DNA from: Acanthornis magna
Taxonomy: Eukaryota > Chordata > Aves > Passeriformes > Acanthizidae
DNA length: 64,000 bases
Assembly (NCBI GenBank): GCA_036785705.1
Contig: JAWUZG010000084.1
Coordinates: 7,499,001-7,563,000, forward strand
Direction of reading: 5' to 3'
The notes under the pieces were generated by a model. The model made no database searches and was not told the DNA's origin. It was given only the letters and a program-made list of their open reading frames with translations. This document shows, piece by piece, positions 35,701-47,240 of this stretch (positions are counted from its first letter, which is position 1; each line of letters starts with the position of its first letter). The position numbers were made by a program, and so were the translations under genes.

Positions 35701-37710
35701 TCAGACTGGACTCAGAGATCCAAGGCTGGTCCTGAATGCCAAGATCCAGCCCTCACTCTTACACTTTTGAGAAAGAGGAGCTCATAGGGCCATGACAGAC
35801 AGTTGATTCTGATAATGCAAAAGGAGAAAAGATACTTTATGAATACAAGTAATTTCTCTGTAGGCAACACAGCAAATGTGAGGCAAAAAAACTTGCATTA
35901 AAAGTAAAAATGCATAGGAATGTAGTTAAATCTGAATGTGAGGATGCGACATCCTTCTTTCCTCTGAACAACCTGGAGTGGGAGAGTAGATAATATTTGG
36001 GAGCTAAGAGGCCTTTTTGCCTCTTACACTCTTATCCTGTGTATTGTTTTTCCTTTTTTACTTTGGTGTTATTTTCTAGGCAGTTTTCATTCTGCCCTTC
36101 TCAAATCGTGTGTGTGCACTGAGTCATAGACTTGTGTTTTCAGAAAAGTTGTCAATCACAGCTATTCTCATGCAGCAATGATATGATTATCTCTGTTTTT
36201 TACTGTAAAGTATTAATTTAACCGAATTTTGAACACAGTGAAAAAAGAAGTATCAGTGGGTGAATATGGCAGCTTAAAAGCAGAGACACTGTGTGGTGTG
36301 AGTGGTTGCTTTCCTTTGGGATTGTGGGAAAGGATGGCAAGGAAAAGCAACCCCACATGTGAGAGATCCTCAGGCACTGATGTGCATGGGAATACCTTAA
36401 TAGCCCTCAGTCTAACCAGTGCCTGGGGAGATTATGAGCACAGGGTGAGGGCTGACAAAAAAACAGAGCAGAAGAGGTAGCTGCCTGCGTCTCTAAGGGA
36501 GCTGTGTTTGCCATATCTTGATGTGTCTCAGTGCTGCCTTTTTCTTCCACTCTCTCTCTCCTGTACCTGGAATTTGATTGGTAATCGACCAATATGGGCT
36601 GAAAAAGTGGTGTCAGCCTGAGCAGTGTATTGACCTGCTTTTGTCAGTTTGTCGCAGTTTTATTGCTGTTTTAGCACAATGCGTGCGAGTTAAAGCCCTT
36701 ATGTTAAAGCACTTATGTCACCTAGAGAAAAGCCTGGCAGGCTGATGTCGTCAGGAACAGTTTCCAAGTGCAGAGGGGCCAGGAGTTCCCTTTCTCTTCA
36801 CCACCTAGTCCAAACTTCACATTTTCTTTCTAGTCAAAGAGCAACCTAAAGCCAAAACAACCTGCAGTTGCACCGTGTTTGCCCTGTCTCCAATACTGCC
36901 TGGAATTCACTTGCACTGGTACTCAATAATCTTTCCTGAGAGCAGGATAAAAATTGTGTCCTCAACTAAAAGTGACCATATTAGGTTCATCTCTTTGCAA
37001 ATGTTAAGTTTATTACAGGAACAACAGACTGGATACTTTAAATCAAAATATTTCAAATATAGGAAATGAGAAATAAGAGAGAATTCCAAGGCTTTTTATG
37101 AAAGACTCATCTTAAAAGCTAATTTAGCTTCCTGCACAGCAGCAAATAGATCCGACAGTTCACCCAAAACCTAGCTGAAACAATATGTCTGTTTATACCT
37201 CTTATTTATACTGAGATTTCAAAATAAGCTTTTTGAACAAGCTGTGATCTTTTATTTGGTTTTCTTAAGCTAAGAGTATTGCAGTGTCAGACTCTGTTTT
37301 CTTAATTGATTATAACTTTGCCATTCTCATATTGCAAAGCTTATGATGAGTGAATAATGTGTTGCCCAGTGCTTTTGCAGCTTGGCCCAGAATTTGGCTT
37401 AGAGTACCCTTTTCATATCTTTGTTTCTGACACAAATGCCTTTGCTGTTGCTTTGGATAAATGAATCCTTTCCAGCGGCCCAGGGTGCTTGAAAATAGTC
37501 ATGATCCAGACAGCATGTCTGAGTGACCCTACAAATATCAAGCATGGGAATGCAGCTCAGCGTGTATAAGCAACCCTACAATAATAACTTAGTGTGTGCA
37601 GTCCAGCAGGTGGGAACAATCCAGAACTAGGTTGATAAATAAGCTGTTGAAAGTGTTATGGAAGTAACAGGTCTGAGTGACTTCAGTTTTCCTAGTTTTA
37701 CACCTGCAAA
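32764..37710. other. Noncoding unique sequence
   Basis: Nearly 5 kb without a recognised gene or repeat. A plus-strand frame of 111 codons at 33400-33735 has no known domain and no splice context. A run of nine G lies near 34381. The stretch 35160-35230 and parts of 36960-37130 are AT-rich and unique. Nothing else could be supported. Confidence 0.45.
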
Positions 37711-37790
37711 TTATTTTTATTTGTATTTTTATTTTTATTTTTATTTTTATTTTTATTGTTATTATTATTGTTATTATTATTGTTATTATT
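37711..37790 (+). repeat. Compound microsatellite
   Basis: The left part repeats ATTTTT with one ATTTGT interruption (37711 to about 37757). The right part repeats a 12-bp unit TTATTATTATTG about three times (37758-37790). The change of unit suggests the second repeat grew from the first. Open frames across it, rich in Ile/Lys or Tyr/Phe, are translation artefacts. Confidence 0.92.
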
Positions 37791-38189
37791 CTGTGGAGCA
37801 TCTGCCATTACCTAGCTTTGCAGACCTGTGTTATTTTTCATCAACAGCATCCAATCTGTTCCTTAGCTTGTTTTTCTGGAAGCTGTTCCTATCTCTGCAG
37901 CTCAGCTCCTAACTCTTACCCATGCCTAAGTCATCTTGCACCTCACTGCTCCTCCAGCTGCTCTATTCACATCATGAAATCGGTTTACAAGCAAGAGCCT
38001 CGACCCCTGAGTATCCTCAACGTTATCAGTTTTACTCTTGGAAAGGGCTAAAGTAAAGCTCAGAGTCTGCAAGGCTCTAAAAATGATGAAAATGTTATTG
38101 TTATTTCAAAATGTTTTTCCCATATGTTCAGGAAACAGAGAAACGGTCAGGTTATGTAATTGACTTCGCAAAAATACCTGTTTGAGTAG
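37791..38189. other. Noncoding unique sequence
   Basis: No gene or repeat recognised between the microsatellite and the CpG island. AT-rich DNA near 38080-38160 leads directly into the GC-rich block. Confidence 0.45.
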
Positions 38190-38530
38190 GTACAATGGGG
38201 TGGGAACGGGGCGGGGGGGGAACCAAGGTCTCTGTTCAAAAAATGATGCGATATGAACCCGAGGGGAGGAGGAGCGAGCCGGAGGGCGATGCCGAGGGCA
38301 GGACGGTCCGCGCGGGGCCGGGGCGGACATCTAGCGGTGGCACCGCTGCTTACAGGGATGCAGCGCTGAAGGGGCTGCGAGCTCTTCCTTCCCGGCGCTG
38401 GCCGGATCCTCAGCCTCATCCGCATCCCGGGTTCCAGCCCCCTTTAAGGAGAGATTTGAATTGTGCAGCAGCTGATTTCCCAAAGAATCACAGAGGGCTG
38501 CTGTCACCGGGGGCGTCACTTTCCGGTGGT
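38190..38530. promoter_or_regulatory. Isolated CpG island, possible promoter
   Basis: Around 25 CpG dinucleotides occur in about 340 bp, whereas the surrounding tens of kilobases hold very few. GC content rises sharply at both edges. It contains GGGGCGGGG-type Sp1-like boxes (near 38209 and 38319), CCGCGCGGGGCCGG at 38308 and several GGCGCTG/CAGCGCTG words. In vertebrates such islands usually mark promoters or unmethylated regulatory DNA. No gene start was identified on either side, so it may serve an unannotated noncoding RNA, act as an orphan CpG island or come from a GC-rich insertion. Strand cannot be fixed from sequence; exon-like segments downstream would favour plus. Confidence 0.6.
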
Positions 38531-39377
38531 ATCCTGCCTTTAACAGCCCTCTCTGAAAAGCTTCTCTAGGCTTCTTGAGGAGCCACAGTCTCTTTAGGAG
38601 ATATTTAAAAACATTGCTGAGAATTAATATAGAATACTCAGTAATATAAACTACTTAGTATCCCTGTAAGCCTCGAGTGAATGAACGCACTTGTCCAGGC
38701 CAAAAAGGAGACCGAGCAATAATTGCATGCCGTGCAGGAATTGTGGTTTAGACTGTCCCCTGCTCATACTAAATCTTTAAGTTGAAGGGAAAACATTCCA
38801 CAAATCTTAGATTCCCTTCCATCTACCCCCTCTTGAACCAAATTGAGTATTTAAGCCACCCTTCCTTGTGCTTCTTTTTGTCTGTCTGTCTGCTTTCTCA
38901 AAATAAAAGGCAGGACCTGTCTAGTCAGATGCAGTGAAACAAGAAAATGCTCAGATACTTTAATACCCTGGAGCTATCCCTCAGCAGATTAAATGACTAA
39001 AAACGAAATTTAAAGCACATCTGATTTACCTGTTGTTTGTGTGACTCAAATACCTATGTTTAATTTTGTCTATGGATTGGAAAAAGTTAATTTCAAGCCT
39101 TGTTTCTCTTGCTAGCAGCAACAACCTTTTAAACTGAGTATTACTGGTGAACCATATAGAGCTGGTTAAAAAAAAAGCTTTTCAGTTCCACCATGCAGTT
39201 GTTCGGACGACAATTATGGCAGCTGAAGTTTAATCATAGTGTTTGATAGCTCATTTTCTCAATGTCAACATGAGGCACTGTTAAAAAAAATGAATTCTTT
39301 CATTTGATAAGCTGGCTCCAGAGCACTGGGCTCATTCAATAGGAAAACTCTTTCACAGGGCTGCAGCATGCATGGTT
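38531..39377. other. Noncoding unique sequence
   Basis: No gene or repeat. Composition returns abruptly to AT-rich. GCTGGTTAAAAAAAAAGCTT near 39160 contains an A run and is not a recognised repeat. Confidence 0.45.
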
Positions 39378-39380
39378 TTT

Positions 39381-39461
39381 CACTTTCCTTTTTTTTCCCC
39401 TTCCCCTTTCCTTTTTTTTTTCTCCTTTTTTTTTCTTTCTTTCTTTTTTTTTTTTTTTTCT
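39381..39461 (+). repeat. Long polypyrimidine tract
   Basis: Eighty bases of almost pure T and C on the plus strand, mixing T runs with CCCC, CCTT and (CTTT) units and ending in a long T run. Such homopurine-homopyrimidine tracts can form triplex DNA. The minus-strand Lys-rich open frame across it is an artefact. Confidence 0.9.
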
Positions 39462-40229
39462 GAAAGCCACCCAAGAAGAGATTAATCACAAGGGGGAAAC
39501 TCAGCTTCACCCTCTAGCTGCAGGTCGCAATTTTTATTTGTATGGAATTGGCTTTTGGAAAGCTGAAGGCTGCCTGAGGGCAGGGACCTGATATAAGAAG
39601 AACCTGAGAATGAAGCAGCAGGGATTGATTAGCCTACTTCATATCCCACACTCCATAAGCACACTCCAACCGCAATCTAACACACCGCTGAGCTGAATAG
39701 ACAAGAGAAATTGGATTCCTTCCTAATATTTAACCTTCAAGTCAGCTCCAACAGTTGTTGATATGTTGTTCTACCAGCAAGTAACAGTCGCTTTTTTATT
39801 CCAGCACCCACCCACACACATATATATACAGTTTTATAAGTTATATGCTATATATTTACATATTTTCCATTTTCAATCTGTTTCAGAGCATGGTTTACCT
39901 AATCCATTTCAGTAAAAGTTTCAGGGAAGAACAAACTGACCAAACAATTATGCATAAAGCTGTAGTGAGGGAAGGGAGGGAAAGAGAAATAAAAAGTAGA
40001 AAAAGCTCATTGTCTGTTTCATGTCTTTCAAGGTCTTTTTCACACAGTCATTTTTATTTTACCTGTAATTTTCCCAGTTCATTAATTGTAGGAATAGTCA
40101 GGAGTGTATCTAGTGATATGGATGCTGCTGGCACTGCTGCTGTCCTGGAGGCTTCATTTTAGATTTTTCAATGTAGATGAGATGTGCATTTTGGGAATGT
40201 TTGCTTTTACTGGAGTTTGCAAAGCTGAT
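39462..40229. other. Noncoding unique sequence
   Basis: No gene. A short CA/TA-rich patch (CCCACCCACACACATATATA) lies near 39807. Purine-rich GGGAAGGGAGGGAAAGAGAA occurs near 39968. No repeat family or exon is supported. Confidence 0.45.
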
Positions 40230-40830
40230 GGAAGGCCCTGTGAAACCTGGGCCGTTCAGTGCGGCACACGAGGCTCTTGCTGGGGTTGCCCAGGGCAGGG
40301 CAGTCCAAGGGAGCAGCCGTGGCTGCTGTGACATGTTCCTGGGCTCTCACTGAACCCCTCGGAAATGCTCCCCTTTCCAGCACGAGGAAAAGCTCAGAAG
40401 ATGATGCAGAATGGCCAGAGAAGCGGTGAGTACAGTGGGGCGTTTGTGGGCCTGGGTCTCAGAGAAGGGCTCTGGGAGAAGGGTTCTGTTTAGGAAAGGC
40501 TGGTTCTGGAAGACAAGAGCTCTGATCTGGAAACGTGCCCACCCCACTTTGCTGAAGCCTGACAAGATGGGTCGCCCCTGGAAAACTCGTGGGATCACTG
40601 AAAGGCTGCCTGGAGGCTTGCTGACCTCCCCAGGCTGCCTTCCCATTGCTGGGGTTGTGGAGCTGCACACATCCCAGGCCCCCGTGGCCTCTGTCCACCT
40701 GACTCACGGGCTGTGAGCTCCTTGGCTTCCAAGCCCCCACGAGGGTTGAGCTGCCACCTGCTCCCTGCCATGATCCCCACAAGCTCATGTGTACCTGGGG
40801 TGTGGCACATTCCCCATGGGGCTCTCCAAA
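40230..40830. other. GC-richer block containing an exon-like segment
   Basis: GC content is well above the flanks for about 600 bp. Frames are open on both strands (101 codons plus strand at 40411-40716, 107-109 codons minus strand), but none has a recognisable domain. A possible 45-nt exon lies inside and is listed separately. The block could be part of a transcribed locus starting at the nearby CpG island, or an old GC-rich insertion. Confidence 0.3.
40381..40425 (+). other. Exon-like segment, 45 nt
   Basis: A polypyrimidine stretch ending CTCCCCTTTCCAG precedes the segment, and the strong donor GTGAGTAC follows at 40426. Two of the three frames are open. One reads KSSEDDAEWPEK in its middle and the other reads KAQKMMQNGQRS; neither is a family I know. 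The length is a multiple of three. Without RNA evidence it cannot be told from a chance splice pair. Confidence 0.25.
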
Positions 40831-41935
40831 GGGGGATTTTCTAAAAGTATCTGTCTTAGGGAAAATTCACATTTCTGATTCTTCATTCATTTTCAGAATG
40901 AAACAGAAAATGAGAAACTGGGATTTTTCTCAAAATGGTCTTTTTGATTCATGCTTAGTTGCACAGCTTTTGTCCTCTCTGAGAAACTGCAGTGCCTTTA
41001 CAGGGACTGCTGAGGAGGAAAGAAGGGCTGTGGCAGTAGCAAGGACTCTTCTTCTGCTGCCTGATTGTCACAGGGTGAAGACGTGTAGGTGGGAAACACT
41101 GGCTAAGCCATCCTATTTACTGTTATGGCCAGAGCATGTATTAAGTTGTTGTTTACTCTTTGTAGAAAGCACCAGCGAGCAGTAATTATGAAGCCTTCTC
41201 ATACTGTATAACCAGTCTAGATCTTCTAGAATTGGGCAGTTTGCAGTTCATTGTGAAAAAAGGTTGTCTTAATAATACAGCCTATTGGGAGAATATGCTG
41301 CTGAAACTGCTGCAAGCAAAGTGAAATTGTCATGTGAACATCTTCAAATATTTTTATGACCCATCAGCTTGAGTTTTATAAGTCAATGTATGAGTGAATA
41401 CACAAAGCTTCCCTCTTTGTTTGCATATCCTGCTTCTACTGAGTTTTAAATGTTCATGCTATGTGGACCAAATCCAACTCTACATCTGTTTATGACATAT
41501 GTAGGCAGTATCATCTCCAAGATTTTTTTTCATGTCTAGTTGAGCTCAGTAGCTTTGTGAAAAAGAACTCTCAAGACCTGAGCTAGCTTCCCTGTACCCT
41601 GACTGTAATTTCCCTTACAGGCTTTGGATCCTCTGGATTTCTTGCTATTTCATGTTCAAATAGGACAGCAGAAAGCGCTATCCCCCCTAAGAAAACAGAC
41701 ACACATGATACATTTCCCACCAGAGGTGGCCCAGATTATAATTATGCCCATGTCCCCCTGACCATAGTGATGTGACTTTGCAGCCTGTGGATCTGGAGAC
41801 TTCATCTCACAGAATAAAGCCATGTCCTGGGGAAAAAAAAATAATAGAAGTGAACCAATAAGGGCTATTCAGTAACTTAGGTTGGTGTTAATAAACCTGC
41901 TGGTTATGCACCAGCTTCCCAGGGGATCCTGGATA
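40831..41935. other. Noncoding unique sequence
   Basis: No gene or repeat. A plus-strand frame of 132 codons at 40787-41185 lacks known motifs. AT-rich unique sequence occupies most of the stretch. Confidence 0.45.
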
Positions 41936-42155
41936 AATCATAGAATTATAGTATGGTTTGGGTTGGGAGGGATCTTAAACATCATCTCATTCCAACCCCC
42001 TGCCATGGGCAGGGGCACCTCTAACTAGGCCAGGTCACACAGAGCTCCATCCAACCTGCCCTTGAGCACAGCCAGAAGGGCATCCACAGCTTCTCTGAAC
42101 TACCTGTTCCAGTGCCTCACCACCCTCAAGTAAAGAATTTCTTCCTGGTATCCAA
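41936..42155 (-). mobile_element. CR1 LINE 3' end
   Basis: From AATCATAGAATTATAGTATG the text follows the reverse complement of the CR1 3' end: 'ggtttgggttgggagggatc', 'ttccaaccccctgccatggg', 'cctgcccttgagcacagcca' and 'aagaatttcttcctggtatc'. The tail is at the left, so the element lies on the minus strand, 5' truncated near 42155. Divergence is moderate. It encodes nothing. Confidence 0.92.
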
Positions 42156-43480
42156 ATCCCACAAGCCTCTCATAAGACAGCACTTCCTTCTGTGTGTTTT
42201 CAGCATTTAGTCTCCAAAATCTATGGACCTGTCTATCCCAGGTGTCTATCCCAGGTCTTATCTCTCTGTGGTTTGAACGGATGCTTTAACACAAAATTTT
42301 ACCCTGATTTTTTTTACCCCTGGTATGGACATACTGGAACTATTACTCAAGGCCAGGCCTTTCTCGCCAATTTGGTTATTTCCATTACTGATTAAGAGAG
42401 AAAAGGAGCGCAGGAAAGGCAAGATGGGTTTTGTTTTAAAATACGTCTGTGATGCAGAACTTGACAAGTGACAGAACACTACAGCCTTCATGATGGAAAA
42501 TAAAGATTTAGCAGCCTCAAAAAAATTATGGGAACAAGCTTATTTGATCATGATGTTTGTAAAATGATCATTATGTTTCATTTTTATAAGGCTGAAGTGC
42601 TTTCATGGGATATGAAGTGTTTGGTTGAATAGAAGCACGGGGACTATATCCTAAAAAGTTACTTTGATATAGTAGATATTTTCATTTGTTGGAATTTTTG
42701 CTTTGTCTGAAATTTTGACTGTTCTGATATGGGACTTTCCTGAGGAATTAAAGCTGTGGCCTTTCATCTGCTCCAATGATACGGGTTGTGATTCACAGGG
42801 GCACTGATGGCAATAAACAAAGCAATTCCCTTCCCTGTGCACTGGAAGAAGCTTTGCCGTTGCATTGGCTTTTGAAATGCCCTCATTTTGTGTGTGTGTG
42901 TACATACACATTTTATATGTTACTGTGTCTCTGGCTCAATTCTGCACATTCACGACAATCTGCTGCTGCTAATAATTCCCTAGGCTGTGTTAGCCATACC
43001 TGCCAAGTAATTTGGGATCCTTCCCCTGTGAGCATGCTTTCCTGATGGCAAGCAGGTTATTTTTAAAAAGCCATTTTTTTAAGCTGAAATATAAATATGG
43101 GTTTGTGTGATGATCCCAGCATATTCCAGTGCTTTGGCAACGGGGGGGAGTGAGAGTGGTCCACGTGGGCAGCAGAATCAGAGTTCCTCCTGAAGTGCTT
43201 GGGAGACATTTAAACATCTCCCCCTTTTTATATGTATTGTTATTAAGGTGCTGGTTGCAAATTTTGTAACTAATAGTCTCACCTGATATTTCTAACAACT
43301 ATGTTAGTGCTATGACAAATGTAAATAGCGTTTCAGTAACACAAGTTTCCAGTTTGTATTAAAATGGAACGAGGCCTTTACTAAGACATAGCTCCTGCTG
43401 GGCTGTGTGCTGTAAAACCTCATTTGAGCCCGTGCCTGTACCCAGGAGCTCAGAGCCCAAACAGGCGAGAAGGATTTCTG
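42156..43480. other. Noncoding unique sequence
   Basis: No gene. A short (TG)n followed by TACATACACA lies at 42890-42910. GATCATGATGTTTGTAAAAT near 42548 and the AT-rich DNA around it are unique. No exon is supported. Confidence 0.45.
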
Positions 43481-43572
43481 TCTTCATTTTTATAAATGAG
43501 AAACTGAGGCAAACGAGTCATGAAGTGCCGTGTCCAGATTGCATGGAGACAGTGTAATAGAGCCAGAAAATG
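43481..43572 (+). repeat. MIR-like amniote SINE fragment
   Basis: TCTTCATTTTTATAAATGAG followed by AAACTGAGGCAAACGAGTCA and TAATAGAGCCAGAAAATG matches the well-known MIR block 'ccattttacagatgaggaaactgaggc ... gtggcagagccag' with moderate decay. It lies in plus orientation. Family naming beyond MIR-like is not certain. Confidence 0.7.
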
Positions 43573-44600
43573 TATTGTGCTATCTTCCTGTCAAAGAGAT
43601 GTGTTGCTTTCCTGACCTTACTGTTATGGAAACCTTGCGTGAGGTGAGTAGCCTTTCAAGAGTGGCATGCCAGGCTGTATTTCTTTTTCCCAAAATAAAT
43701 TTGTCCGTGCCACTAGAAGCTCACCAGTAATCGGAAAATATTGCTTTCCAAAGAGACAAGATGCTTATCAGGTGGCAGTGCTGCCTGGGGTGGCTGGTGC
43801 TGGAGTACAAGAGGTGAGGGTGGACAGTTGGCAGCTTCTGCCCTTGGAAAAGCCCCTTTTTGGGCACTGCGAATCCCCTGGGCCATCAGCCCCCAGCACC
43901 AGCCAAAATTCCCCTGCTTGCCATCCCCAGCACTGCTTGTGCCTGTTTCAAGCCCTTCTGTCGCTGCTAGTAAGGAGTGAAATTGTTGTATTCACAGTAT
44001 TGCCTGAATTAAGCACATGTAATGACTTTCCAGAAAAAAAAGTTATAAAAGGAGACTTAGGTCGAATTTACCACAGGAAGATATAAAAAAATAAATGCAA
44101 GTAGAGGGGAAATGAGAGATGCGTAAGAAAAAAAGTAATAGCAATTAGATGAAGTGACAAAAATGCTTGGTTTAGCTGAAGGAAGCCTTATCTGAAGCAA
44201 CATCCCACTGTAGCCCTAATCTCATCAACACCCAGACCTCAGTGCTGGCAAAATCCCATAGTACAGCTGAACCCTGTTAAACACAGGCTACAGCTTGGCC
44301 AGGGCAGCCTTTCTCTGCTGGTAATAAAATGCTTTACAAAGTAATTCAGTAATTCTAAGAAGCTCAATTTATGGTTTTGCAAAAATTGCCACTCTCTTCT
44401 GGGTTTCAGACTAACTTGAGAGGATTTAAGCATAGTGTTAGTAATGCCACTTCTGTGGAAAACCCATAACCATGAAGGAAAACAGAAATAGGAAATGAGG
44501 AAAACTCTGTGTAAAGCAGAAGAATTCTCCAGGTGCTCTGGTAAGAGCATGTTTTATTAGACATGATTATTTTCTGTGCTGTTTATTCAATCACAGCATC
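43573..44600. other. Noncoding unique sequence
   Basis: No gene. A GC-richer patch at 43770-43960 has two overlapping plus-strand frames with no recognisable domain. The remainder is ordinary AT-rich DNA. Confidence 0.45.
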
Positions 44601-44631
44601 ATCTCCATCCTTTTCCTCAGCTCCTCTGCAG

Positions 44632-44694
44632 TTACCATTACTTGACATCATGCACAATGGAAATAGATACACATTTATTCACCCTGACCCAAAA
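44632..44694 (+). other. Exon-like segment, 63 nt (possible cassette exon)
   Basis: A strong pyrimidine tract runs through TCCATCCTTTTCCTCAG and TCCTCTGCAG, giving two possible acceptors (44621 or 44632). The consensus donor GTAAGT follows at 44695. With the second acceptor the segment is exactly 21 codons, open in the frame that includes DIMHNGNRYTFIHPDPK, which looks protein-like with clustered His, Asn, Arg and aromatic residues. I could not assign it to a family. It might be an alternative exon of a large gene spanning this region, an exon of a noncoding RNA, or chance. Confidence 0.3.
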
Positions 44695-44700
44695 GTAAGT

Positions 44701-46850
44701 TTTGTGGCATCTGTATCCTCTTGCTGCTGTTTGATGTGTTATGCTGGCATTAAGATAAAGCATGTGAGCCATGTACTGACTCCAGCAAAGAGTGGGTTGG
44801 TTCAGTCACAACCTGACATTCCTGCTGGCCCAGCCATGTGCCCTGCTGGCTGGCACCGCAGCAAATATGGCCTTTTTGCTGCACACCTTACCAAAGGATA
44901 GGACCTGTTCTTTTTTTGGTTCTGTACATCCATTGCTTCATTCTTCCTTTTGGGTTTCCCATCTCTCCATGGAGTCTTTTCTTCAAAGGTTCTGCTTCCT
45001 TACGGACCCTTTGGTCTTCTCCATCTAGATCGTCATCCACACAGATTCCCACAATGACTTACTCTTCATTTATTGGTTCCTCTTACTTTTATCCTATTCT
45101 TTTAGCACTTACCTATTCACAGATTCTTCACTCTCTCCTTTTCATACAATCCTATCCCACAGATGATGCACAGTACTTGACCCACAACATCTTTATTTAG
45201 TTTGAATTCAATAGTGCTTCCCACTGAAAGCAACCTCAAAACATTTGCTGATTTTTTCACACTGATATTTTTCTTTTTTTGTAAATTCTCTTGCCAAGAC
45301 ACATCTTTTTGACGGGCTCGATTTCTTTACACCTCTTTCCAGCCAAACTAGAGTAATTTTCCCTTTGAGACGAGCAGTTTCTCTGTGTCCACTCATTCCA
45401 CCTGACTTCTGGTTGCTGATGAAATCTGAAAGTAAATTATGCTGGACTGCAGTACATCTATTTTATCAGACACACAGATTATGTTCCTTTGCATGTTATA
45501 GTTAAGAACGTAACCTACTTGAGAGCTTTTTAGACCATGTGCCAAATAATGACTACATTACACTACAATTACATATCCACACTTTGAAGAAAATGCTGTT
45601 TCTGTTGTGATACTGTTTTCATCCAGTCTAATGGGTTTTATTCCCTAGGAAAGTAAAAGATCAGAATGCTTCTATTAACCTTGCTCTCCTAAATGTTTGA
45701 GTAGTTAAATTCTAGGTCATTATATTGATTCACAAGGCAACAAGTAAATTCTGTGGTTGGTAAGTATTTGCCAGTTGACTAGGCTTTATCCAATTCCATC
45801 TTGCTCCTGCAGCAGCATAATATTTCCATTGCAGTCAGCTTATGGGTGCAAATGATCCCATCTGCATCTTGATTTATTCCTTACTTGTTGGAAATATGCA
45901 GTGTCAAGTATTCAGTGAATTCTGCTAGGTCCTAATGAGGATTCAGTGTAACAGGATTTTCTCCAGCTTCAGTCTTGTAGAAAAGTTTTTCTGCATATCT
46001 GTCTTTTCAAATCAAAAAAGATACAGTGTGATGGTATATAGTATATTTTACTTCCAATAAAGTTTTAGGCTATGCTAAAGAAAAAGAGAACTGTGCACTT
46101 CAGTCTTCCCACTTAGACCACTGTGGTATTGACAAGAAGCAGAAAAAGATAGTTGGGAAGATGAGGATTAACTCCTGGGTCTGGCTGAGAAGATGGAAAG
46201 AAGGGGTTTTAAGGCCTGTTAACTCTCTTGAAACAGAAGATCAGTAAAAAAAAAAGGGTCAATAGCAGAATTTAGGGCCCAAAAAGGCTGCCCTGAGTTG
46301 CTCGGTGCACAACAACCCATATATTTAAGTGGTTTGCTAGACTAGTGTTACTAGAACATATTGTTTTCCTCCCTAAATCCTTTCTTTCCTGACTTATATG
46401 CATTGGAGAGGAAGTGAATAGCACCTTTTTTTGTGGCACTGAAAGGTTCTGTTTGGATTGATAGGAACCACAGCAGCCTTTGTGGATCACAGGGACTTTT
46501 TCTGTGATGGCAGAATGTCCATCCCTGACCACATTATTCACTTACCAAGGCGTTTGTCAGTCCAGGTGTTTCAGAACTGGTCCTACTGCTTGTTTAAGAC
46601 TGAGGTGCCAAGAGGTGCAGTTGCTGTTATGAAAAGATAGCCACTCAGTTGCTGAGTTAAAATCAGATTGCCACTGATTTAAAATTCTGATATTGCTGTC
46701 CATCACACTAAAACGAGATAATGGTTCCTGTTAAGTTGGTAATCCCCGTGCTTATGCAGTGTTATGTAGTAATGCTCCTGACCACCGTAAGCACAGAGAT
46801 TTGGTTATTATGTAGAAGAGTTATAATAAGAAATATGACTGCAAAAGCAA
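44701..46850. other. Noncoding unique sequence
   Basis: No gene or repeat. A pyrimidine-rich stretch at 44900-45200 yields open frames (up to 120 codons) rich in Phe, Leu and Ser that reflect base composition. Nothing else is supported. Confidence 0.45.
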
Positions 46851-46854
46851 AGCA

Positions 46855-47240
46855 GTCAGTTGAAATTGGTCTATAATTAAATGCTTAGAAAATTCTGTGC
46901 TTAGCTCATTTTAAAATCAAGTGCTTCTTTGTAGCAATTTCCTTTCTTTAATTACAATTTCCTGTCTAGTTTGACATTTACAATGCAATCTTGGGGGACA
47001 TGTTTGTGATTTATTATTCTTGCTCCTATCAGGATATCACTCGGCAGAAATGAGTTTATAAAATAAGAGCTCAAATTATTATGGCCTTTGACCAATAAAG
47101 CTGGCTCATAATTTCAGGCCTGAGAAAAGATTAACATTTTTGACAATCAAATGCAGAATTACCAATGGGGGACAATTTTGAAAACTATTTCAATTTTCTG
47201 AAACATTGTACATTTTTAATAAGGAATATATAACTGGTTA
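46855..47240. promoter_or_regulatory. Enhancer-like block, possible conserved element
   Basis: About 385 bp of unique AT-rich DNA with TCTATAATTAAATGC, TTAATTACAATTTCC, TTGTGATTTATTATTC, CCTATCAGGATATCACTCGG (a retained CpG next to a palindromic GATATC), GACCAATAAAGC and GACAATCAAATGC. No repeat family explains it. The density of homeobox, SOX-like and CCAAT words suggests regulatory DNA. This is inference. Confidence 0.35.

Noticed and set aside
37589..37801. Minus-strand frame rich in Ile-Lys repeats
   Set aside because: It is a translation of the ATTTTT/TTATTATTATTG microsatellite.
38322..38345. CTCF-like word in the CpG island (ACATCTAGCGGTGGCACC)
   Set aside because: Only about half of the core positions fit the CTCF motif when aligned by eye, so it was not listed as a site.
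39265..39510. Minus-strand Lys-rich frame
   Set aside because: It is a translation of the polypyrimidine tract at 39381-39461.
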